Shown here one piece after another: positions 55,841-64,000 of a DNA stretch of 64,000 nucleotides. A model generated the notes under the pieces. It was given only the letters and a program-made list of their open reading frames with translations. It ran no database searches and was not told where the DNA came from. Each line of letters begins with the position of its first letter. The stretch's first letter is position 1. A program made the position numbers and the translations under genes. The stretch is taken from contig JAHRWZ010000008.1 of assembly GCA_019104865.1 (NCBI GenBank), positions 62,001 through 126,000 on the forward strand, written 5' to 3'. Source of the DNA: Castellaniella sp. (lineage in GTDB: Bacteria; Pseudomonadota; Gammaproteobacteria; Burkholderiales; Burkholderiaceae_B).

Positions 55841-57079
55841 ATGCCGCGTTCCGATGGTATTTTTGACGTCGCGGTGATCGGCGCGGGCGCCGCCGGCATG
55901 ATGACGGCGGCGGTGGCCGGTCAGCGCGGGCTGCGGGTGGTGCTGATCGATCATGCCGAACGGCTGGCGGAAAAGATCCGCATTTCCGGGGGGGGGCGCT
56001 GCAATTTCACCAACCTGGGGACCAGCCCGGCCCAGTTCCTGTCGCGCAATCCGGATTTCTGCCGCTCGGCCCTGCACGCCTATGGGCCGCGGGATTTCCT
56101 GGATCTGCTGCGCACGCATGGCGTGTCCTGGCATGAAAAACATCGCGGGCAATTGTTCTGCGTTGACTCCAGCGAATCGATCATCGATGTCCTGCGGCGG
56201 GAATGCGAGGCGGGCGGTGTCGCCTGGCGCATGCCCTGCGCCGTGCGGTCCGTGGCGCGCGAGGCTACAGGTTTCATGCTGGCCACCGAGAGTGCGACGA
56301 TCCGTGCCGAGCAACTGGTGCTGGCAACCGGCGGCATGGCGATCCCCCAGCTGGGCGCCACCGACTTCAGCCTGCGCGTCGCGCGCCAGTTCGGTCTGAA
56401 GATCGTCGAGCCGCGCCCGGCGCTGGTGCCGCTGACGTTCGACGCCCAGGCCTGGCAGCCCTTTGCGGCCCTGTCTGGTGTTGCGCTGGAAGTCCGTCTG
56501 TCGCACGAAGCATCCAGTCCGCAGGAGCGGACGAAGCGGCACCGCGGCCCGGCTCGCGCCGAATTCTTTGAAGATCTGCTGTTCACGCATCGAGGTCTGT
56601 CGGGCCCTGGCATCCTGCAGATTTCCAGCTATTGGCAGCCGGGCGACCCGATCCACATTGATCTGGCGCCTGGCCAAGCCGTGGCCGATATCCTGATCGC
56701 CGCCAAGTCGGGCGGTCGTCAGACCCTGCTGACGGCCTTGTCCGGCATCTGGCCCCGGCGTCTGGCGGAAGCCTGGCTGTCCGAAGACAGCGGCCGGCGT
56801 CTGGCCGACATCCCTGACCGCCAGCTACGCGCCCTAGGTGATCGCATCCGGGACTGGACCTTGTGGCCGACGGGCACGGCGGGCTACAAGAAGGCCGAGG
56901 TCATGAGCGGTGGCGTGGATACCGGCGAGCTCGACCAGCGCAGCCTGCAGGCCCATCGCTGCCCGGGCCTGTACATCGTCGGCGAAGCCGTGGACGTCAC
57001 CGGCTGGCTGGGTGGCTACAACTTCCAGTGGGCCTGGGCGTCCGGTGTGGCTTGCGGGCGGGCGCTGGTGGCGGGCTGA
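55841..57079 (+). CDS. HI0933-family NAD(P)/FAD-dependent oxidoreductase
   Basis: This 412-residue flavoprotein has the N-terminal dinucleotide motif VIGAGAAGMM, the family signature KIRISGGGRCNFTN and the C-terminal GEAVDVTGWLGGYNFQWAWASG. The family (BaiN/HI0933-like) is of uncertain physiological role; some members reduce bile acid intermediates. I prefer the ATG at 55841 over a TTG at 55820. It is followed 40 bp later by a CoA-transferase gene. Confidence 0.9.
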   Translation: MPRSDGIFDVAVIGAGAAGMMTAAVAGQRGLRVVLIDHAERLAEKIRISGGGRCNFTNLGTSPAQFLSRNPDFCRSALHAYGPRDFLDLLRTHGVSWHEKHRGQLFCVDSSESIIDVLRRECEAGGVAWRMPCAVRSVAREATGFMLATESATIRAEQLVLATGGMAIPQLGATDFSLRVARQFGLKIVEPRPALVPLTFDAQAWQPFAALSGVALEVRLSHEASSPQERTKRHRGPARAEFFEDLLFTHRGLSGPGILQISSYWQPGDPIHIDLAPGQAVADILIAAKSGGRQTLLTALSGIWPRRLAEAWLSEDSGRRLADIPDRQLRALGDRIRDWTLWPTGTAGYKKAEVMSGGVDTGELDQRSLQAHRCPGLYIVGEAVDVTGWLGGYNFQWAWASGVACGRALVAG

Positions 57080-57119
57080 GCGGGTGGCGCTAGAATCACC
57101 GGGATATCGGAGGACGGAC

Positions 57120-58304
57120 ATGCAAAAACCCCTGGATGGCATCCGGGTCCTGGAAATGGGCCAACTCATCGCCGGGCCGTTTGCCGCGAAGATGCTGGGC
57201 GAATTCGGCGCGGACATCATCAAGATCGAACCGCCTGGGCAGGGTGACCCTTTGCGCAACTGGCGGCTGCTGCACGAAGGCACATCCGTCTGGTGGCAGG
57301 TGCAGTCGCGCAACAAACAATCCGTGACGCTGGATTTGCGCCAGCCGGAAATTCAGGATCTGGTGCGCAGGCTGGCCAAGGAATGCGACGTCGTCGTGGA
57401 AAATTTCAAGCCTGGCACACTCGAAGCCTGGGGCTTGGGCTGGGACGACCTGCATGCCTTGAATCCGCGTCTGGTCATGCTGCGGGTATCGGGCTATGGC
57501 CAGACCGGGCCGTACCGCGACCGGCCCGGCTTTGGGGTCGTGGCCGAGGCCATGGGCGGCCTGCGCCACCTGAGCGGCGAACCGGGCCGCGCACCGGTGC
57601 GGGTTGGCGTGTCGATCGGCGATTCTCTCTCAGCCTTGCATGGCGTTATCGGCGTGCTGTTGGCCCTGCGCGCCCGCGACCGCTCGGGCGAGGGCCAGAT
57701 GGTGGATGTCGCCCTGTACGAGTCCGTCTTCAACATGATGGAAAGTCTGCTGCCGGAATATGCCGTGTTCGGCGAAGTGCGCCAGCCCGCCGGCAGCAGT
57801 CTGCCGGGGATCGCCCCCAGCAATGCCTACGCCTGCCGTGATGGCTACGTTTTGATCGCTGGCAATGGCGATAGCATCTTCCGGCGGCTTATGCAGGCCA
57901 TCGGCCGTGACGATCTGGGCAACGACCCCGCCCTGGAACACAACCCCGGTCGCGTGGCGCAGGTTGCGCGCATCGACGCGGCCATCGGTGACTGGGCCGC
58001 GCGTCACACCCAGGATGAGGTCCTGGACATCCTCAACGTCGCCCGCATCCCGGCGGGCCGCATTTACGACATCGCCGACATCGCCGCCGATCCGCATTAC
58101 CGGGCGCGCGGCATGATCCTGGATCAACCGCTGCCGGATGGCACCCCCTGCCAGGTGCCCGGCATCGTGCCCAAACTGTCCGCCACGCCGGGCGGTATCG
58201 ATACGCCCGCCCCGACGCTAGGCCAGCATACAGATGCCATCCTGGACCGCCTGGGGGTCGATGCGGGTACGCGCGCCCGCTGGCGCGAGGCTGGCTATAT
58301 CTGA
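57120..58304 (+). CDS. CaiB/BaiF (class III) CoA-transferase, second copy
   Basis: The 394-residue class III CoA-transferase has LEMGQLIAGPFAAKMLGEFG at the start and catalytic D168 in RVGVSIGDSLSALHG. The start follows CGGAGGA at 57120. It is clearly different from the copy at 14093 (a GVSIGDS context rather than GVAVVDM) and stands outside the catabolic operon. Substrate is unknown; relatives use succinyl-CoA or acetyl-CoA with mesaconate, glutarate or similar acids. No partner enzymes are adjacent. Confidence 0.92.
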   Translation: MQKPLDGIRVLEMGQLIAGPFAAKMLGEFGADIIKIEPPGQGDPLRNWRLLHEGTSVWWQVQSRNKQSVTLDLRQPEIQDLVRRLAKECDVVVENFKPGTLEAWGLGWDDLHALNPRLVMLRVSGYGQTGPYRDRPGFGVVAEAMGGLRHLSGEPGRAPVRVGVSIGDSLSALHGVIGVLLALRARDRSGEGQMVDVALYESVFNMMESLLPEYAVFGEVRQPAGSSLPGIAPSNAYACRDGYVLIAGNGDSIFRRLMQAIGRDDLGNDPALEHNPGRVAQVARIDAAIGDWAARHTQDEVLDILNVARIPAGRIYDIADIAADPHYRARGMILDQPLPDGTPCQVPGIVPKLSATPGGIDTPAPTLGQHTDAILDRLGVDAGTRARWREAGYI

Positions 58305-58369
58305 GGCAAGACCCAGCGACACATCGATTCTCGTTATTCGCTCAGCAACAAAACCCTAACCTCAGCCGA

Positions 58370-58399
58370 TTGTTGTCCACCCCAATTTCAGAGTATATT
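58370..58399 (+). promoter_or_regulatory. Sigma-70-type promoter of the gcv operon
   Basis: TTGTTG (58370-58375), an 18-bp spacer, then TATATT (58394-58399). Transcription would start near 58406, just ahead of the glycine riboswitch. TTGTCC at 58373 is an alternative -35 but only 15 bp away. Confidence 0.55.
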
Positions 58400-58414
58400 T
58401 TGCCCTTGCTGTCA

Positions 58415-58640
58415 CTCGATGCGGGTGGGAGAGCGCCGCTTGACGATCAGGCGGCCGCCGAAGGCGCAATTCGCCCAGAATCGCTCAGGCACCCTGTACC
58501 ATTCGCATGATGCCGCGTGCGCATCGCAGCATTCTGGAGAGATCCGCCCCCCAACCGGGGACGCGGGCGCCGAAGGTGAACCCTCGCTACGTGGGGCAAC
58601 TCTCAGGCAAAAGGACAGAAGGGCGCTACTGGCACGCGTG
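58415..58640 (+). ncRNA. Tandem glycine riboswitch
   Basis: Two glycine aptamers lie in the leader of gcvT. Aptamer I (about 58415-58510) starts GATGCGGGTGGGAGAG and contains GCCGCCGAAGGCGCAA and CGCTCAGGCACC. Aptamer II (about 58525-58640) starts with TCTGGAGAGA and contains GCGCCGAAGGTGAA, then CTCTCAGGCAAAAGGACAGA. The GGAGAG, CCGAAGG and CTCAGGCAAAAGGAC blocks are the conserved core. With glycine bound, such switches raise gcv expression. The 365-bp gap 58305-58669 is otherwise promoter and leader. Confidence 0.93.
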
Positions 58641-58669
58641 CCACCCTGTTTCCTTGTCCGGAGCCCTCC

Positions 58670-59752
58670 ATGCCCGCCCAGACCCCTTTGTTTGATACCC
58701 ATGTCGCCCTCGGCGCGAAAATCGTCGATTTCGGTGGCTGGGACATGCCCCTGGCCTATGGTTCTCAACTCGAGGAACACCATGCCGTGCGGCAGTCCGT
58801 CGGCATGTTCGACGTTTCTCACATGCTCAACGTCGACGTCCTGGGGGCTCGCGCGCAGGACTTCCTGCGCCATCTGCTGGCCAACGACGTCGGCCGCATC
58901 GTCGGTACCCCCGGCAAGGCCCTGTATTCCTGCATGTTGCGCCCCGAGGGCGGCGTGATCGACGATCTGATCGTCTACTTTTTCGCGCTGGACCGCTGGC
59001 GTGTCATCGTCAACGCCGGTACGGCCGACAAGGACCTGGACTGGATGCGCCAGCAGGCCCAGCCTTTCGGCGTCACGGTCACTCCCCGGCGCGACCTGGC
59101 CATGGTGGCCGTCCAGGGCCCGAAGGCCCGCGAAACCGTCTGGTCCGTGCATCCCGACTGGAAACCCGCGACCCAGGACCTGAAGCCCTTTACCGGCACG
59201 CTGATCGATGAAAACACCCTGGTGGCGCGCACGGGCTATACCGGCGAGGACGGTTTCGAGATCGTCCTGCCGGCCACGGCCGTCAAGGCTTTCTGGGATG
59301 CATTGGCCGCCGCTGGCGCCCATCCTTGCGGCCTGGGTGCCCGCGACACGCTGCGCCTGGAAGCCGGCATGAATCTGTACGGCCAGGATATGGACGAAAC
59401 CGTCCACCCGCTGGAATCCGGCCTGGCCTGGACCGTGTCCCTGAAGGACGACGCGCGCGACTTCATCGGTCGCGCAGCGCTGCAATCGGCGTCCCATGCC
59501 CGCGAATTGGTCGGTCTGAAGCTGCTGGATCGCGGCATCATGCGGGGCCACATGAAGGTGCGCACCGCTCAGGGCGAGGGCGAACTCACCAGCGGCTCCA
59601 TGGCCCCGACGCTGGGTTTTTCCATCGGCCTGGCCCGCGTGCCGGCCGGCGCCGCGCTGGGCGACCGCGTCGAAGTCGAGATCCGCGGCAAGTGGCTGCC
59701 GGCAGAAATCGTGCGCCCGCCGTTCGTGCGCAACGGCAAGGCGCTGGTGTAA
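58670..59752 (+). CDS. gcvT: Glycine cleavage system aminomethyltransferase (T protein)
   Basis: The 360-residue T protein transfers the methylene group from the H-protein aminomethyl-lipoate to tetrahydrofolate and releases ammonia. Conserved segments are [36 protein letters not shown] and the [14 protein letters not shown] folate-site run. It follows the glycine riboswitch, so its expression should rise with glycine. Confidence 0.97.
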   Translation: MPAQTPLFDTHVALGAKIVDFGGWDMPLAYGSQLEEHHAVRQSVGMFDVSHMLNVDVLGARAQDFLRHLLANDVGRIVGTPGKALYSCMLRPEGGVIDDLIVYFFALDRWRVIVNAGTADKDLDWMRQQAQPFGVTVTPRRDLAMVAVQGPKARETVWSVHPDWKPATQDLKPFTGTLIDENTLVARTGYTGEDGFEIVLPATAVKAFWDALAAAGAHPCGLGARDTLRLEAGMNLYGQDMDETVHPLESGLAWTVSLKDDARDFIGRAALQSASHARELVGLKLLDRGIMRGHMKVRTAQGEGELTSGSMAPTLGFSIGLARVPAGAALGDRVEVEIRGKWLPAEIVRPPFVRNGKALV

Positions 59753-59763
59753 CGAATTGGATC

Positions 59764-59790
59764 ATGACGCCCGCCGTTCCGGGGCGTCAT
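59764..59790 (+). terminator. Hairpin between gcvT and gcvH
   Basis: ATGACGCCC (59764-59772) and GGGCGTCAT (59782-59790) form a perfect 9-bp stem with a 9-nt loop, 11 bp after the gcvT stop. The following TCATGCATCATCCTTT is only weakly U-rich. It may cause partial termination or protect the gcvT message. Confidence 0.5.
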
Positions 59791-59889
59791 TCATGCATCA
59801 TCCTTTATAGTGATTCCCGCGTGGTTCCGCCAGACTGTGGCGTTCCAACATTTCCTCATTTCAAACCATCACGATAGACGGGGTTAACC

Positions 59890-60261
59890 ATGTCCATTCC
59901 CAATGACCGCAAATACACGGCTTCCCACGAGTGGGTGAAGGCTGACGGCGACTGCTTCCTGGTCGGCATCACCGACGACGCGCAGGATCAGCTGGGCGAT
60001 CTGGTGTTCGTCGGCGACGTTCAGGTCGGCGCGCATCTGTCGGCAGGCGACACGGCTGCCGTGGTCGAATCCGTCAAGGCCGCATCCGACATCTACGCCC
60101 CGGTGGCCGGCGAAGTCATCGCCTTCAACGAGGCGCTCAACGACCAGCCCGGCCTGATCAACGCAGGCGCCTACGACCAATGGATCTTCAAGATCCGTCC
60201 GGACAATGCCGCCGACATCGACGGTCTGATGGACGCTGCCGCCTATGAGGCGCAAGCCTGA
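59890..60261 (+). CDS. gcvH: Glycine cleavage system H protein
   Basis: The 123-residue lipoyl carrier shuttles the aminomethyl group between P, T and L proteins. The lipoylated Lys is K63 in [14 protein letters not shown]. It has the family start [13 protein letters not shown] and end. It lies 137 bp after gcvT and 20 bp before gcvP. The gap to gcvT contains a hairpin, so H and P may be tuned separately from T. Confidence 0.97.
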   Translation: MSIPNDRKYTASHEWVKADGDCFLVGITDDAQDQLGDLVFVGDVQVGAHLSAGDTAAVVESVKAASDIYAPVAGEVIAFNEALNDQPGLINAGAYDQWIFKIRPDNAADIDGLMDAAAYEAQA

Positions 60262-60281
60262 ACGAATTGGAGAACACCCCC

Positions 60282-63173
<2,892 letters not shown>

Positions 63174-63213
63174 AAAACCGTTGTGTAACAGGCCTAGAAT
63201 AGGCTCTGTCCGT

Positions 63214-63240
63214 GGCCCCTCCCATCGGGTGGGGCCTTTT
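63214..63240 (+). terminator. Rho-independent terminator of the gcv operon
   Basis: GGCCCCTCCC (63214-63223) pairs with GGGTGGGGCC (63227-63236), with one mismatch and an ATC loop, followed by TTTT. It ends the gcvTHP transcript 40 bp after the gcvP stop. Confidence 0.88.
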
Positions 63241-63282
63241 CATATCCAGCTTCTGAATTAATACAGTAAAAGGAGTCGATCC

Positions 63283-63501
63283 ATGCCTTACGTAAACATC
63301 AAGATCACCCGCGAGGGCGCGACCGCCGAACAGAAGGCGCGCCTGATCGAGGGCGCCACGCAATTGCTGGTGGATGTGCTGGGGAAGAACCCCAAGACGA
63401 CGTTCGTGGTGATCGAAGAAGTCGAGACCGACAACTGGGGTATCGCGGGGGAACCCGTGACGGCGATCCGGGCACGCGCAAAGCAGACAGGGACGGCTTG
63501 A
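63283..63501 (+). CDS. 4-oxalocrotonate tautomerase-family protein
   Basis: This 72-residue small tautomerase has the catalytic base Pro2 exposed after Met removal (MPYVNIKITREG). The TTFVVIEEVETDNWGIAGEP region contributes the active-site Arg-equivalents and hydrophobic wall. It is slightly longer than classical 4-OT (62). It may act on 2-hydroxymuconate or another 2-oxo/enol acid; no aromatic meta-pathway genes are adjacent. The ribosome site AAAGGAG lies 8 bp upstream. Confidence 0.9.
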   Translation: MPYVNIKITREGATAEQKARLIEGATQLLVDVLGKNPKTTFVVIEEVETDNWGIAGEPVTAIRARAKQTGTA

Positions 63502-63512
63502 GTCCGGCCTCC

Positions 63513-64000
63513 TCAGTCGATCTCGCTCAGCACGTCAGCCACCGTCCCGAACAGTTCCGCGATCTGAGATTCCTCGATGATGAGCGGGGGCGAGAACGCC
63601 AGCGTATCGCCCGTATAGCGCACCAGGATGCCGCGATCGAAGCAGCGGGCGAAGACCTCTGTGGCGCGGGCGCCGGGAGCGCCCTCGCGAGGGGCTAGTT
63701 CCACCCCCGCCACCAGCCCCAGGTTGCGCACGTCGATCACGTGGCGGCGGCCCCGCAGGCTGTGGGCGGCATCTTCGAACAAGCCCGATAATGAATCGGC
63801 GCGTTGGAACAGGCCCTCGTGCTCGTAGATGTCCAGGGCGGCCAGCATGGCAGCGGTGGCCATGGGGTGGGCCGAGTACGTGTAACCGTGGAAGAATTCG
63901 ATGCCGCCGGTGCTGGCCTCGAGGATCGTGTCGTGAATGCCGCGCTGCACGGCTACGGCGCCGGCCGGGATCGCCGCATTGCTGATGCCCTTGGCCATGG
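63513..64000 (-). CDS. Class III (omega-amino acid) aminotransferase, C-terminal part (partial)
   Basis: The frame continues beyond the window on the minus strand, so only the last 162 or so residues are present. They include the PLP-Lys segment MAKGISNAAIPAGAVAV, GYTYSAHPMATAAMLAAL and the C-terminal LVRYTGDTLAFSPPLII with the carboxylate-binding region. The pattern is closest to beta-alanine:pyruvate or related omega-amino acid transaminases. The stop is 12 bp from the convergent tautomerase gene. Confidence 0.9.
   Translation of the reverse strand, partial: MAKGISNAAIPAGAVAVQRGIHDTILEASTGGIEFFHGYTYSAHPMATAAMLAALDIYEHEGLFQRADSLSGLFEDAAHSLRGRRHVIDVRNLGLVAGVELAPREGAPGARATEVFARCFDRGILVRYTGDTLAFSPPLIIEESQIAELFGTVADVLSEID

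Noticed and set aside
53438..56677. A 1079-codon open frame on the minus strand opposite the decarboxylase and HI0933-like genes
   Set aside because: It mirrors the codon structure of the plus-strand genes in GC-rich DNA, has no recognisable motif and low-complexity His/Arg/Gln-rich content; the plus-strand proteins have full families and catalytic residues.
63181..63200. TTGTGT ... TAGAAT as a promoter for the tautomerase gene
   Set aside because: The spacing is only 8 bp and the pair lies before the gcv terminator.

Overview
The window looks like chromosomal DNA of a GC-rich betaproteobacterium, most likely Burkholderiales and probably near Alcaligenaceae (Castellaniella/Bordetella-like). 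This is inferred from protein flavour and neighbourhoods such as ypjD-like/ffh, metG/mrp, tamA-tamB-dcd-decarboxylase and gcvTHP. No database search was run. I see no rRNA, prophage, intact insertion sequence or CRISPR array; there is one tRNA gene.

Layout. 2-7413: the end of an FAD oxidoreductase gene, a TPP-dependent enzyme, a chemoreceptor, htpG behind a sigma-32-like promoter, and a LysR regulator. 7597-23157: a 15-gene catabolic operon read away from that LysR gene. It holds a hydratase/dehydrogenase fusion, thiolase, two acyl-CoA dehydrogenases, a hydratase, a class III CoA-transferase, a nitronate-monooxygenase-like flavoprotein, a complete Liv-type ABC importer, a hotdog thioesterase and EtfBA. 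The enzyme order recalls the dicarboxylate (pimelate) beta-oxidation operon pimFABCDE, but a CoA-transferase replaces the ligase and a dedicated importer and ETF are added. 23178-25229: glutathione-dependent formaldehyde detoxification with its own promoter and a leader hairpin. 25230-26525: a scarred stretch with an intact DJ-1/PfpI gene, a frameshifted ParD antitoxin relic and the tail of a medium-chain dehydrogenase. 26526-32155: housekeeping genes (VOC protein, AmpD, YpjD-like, Ffh, ThiS, Pip, TrmB, tRNA-Gly).

32266-39770 is a stress and low-oxygen cluster: SulP transporter, universal stress protein, triple-BON protein, FNR-type regulator, NarL-type response regulator, PAS histidine kinase, flavodoxin-like protein, CBS-pair protein and Hsp20. 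Three perfect dyads of the form TTGAY-N4-RTCAA lie upstream of the usp, BON and hsp20 genes. In each case a -10-like hexamer follows 21 bp downstream, so an FNR-type regulon is likely, and the cluster encodes an FNR-type regulator with an unusual cysteine spacing.

39894-43478 is a heavy-metal module: a ZntA/CadA/PbrA-type ATPase, a divergent PbrR/CadR-type MerR regulator with its operator, and a CDF exporter. 43520-57079 carries metG, a small membrane protein, mrp, tamA-tamB, dcd, a large Arg/Lys/Orn decarboxylase and an HI0933-family flavoprotein. 57120-58304 is a second CoA-transferase. 58305-63173 is the glycine cleavage operon gcvTHP behind a tandem glycine riboswitch, ended by a terminator. 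The window closes with a 4-oxalocrotonate tautomerase homologue and the 3' part of a class III aminotransferase gene.
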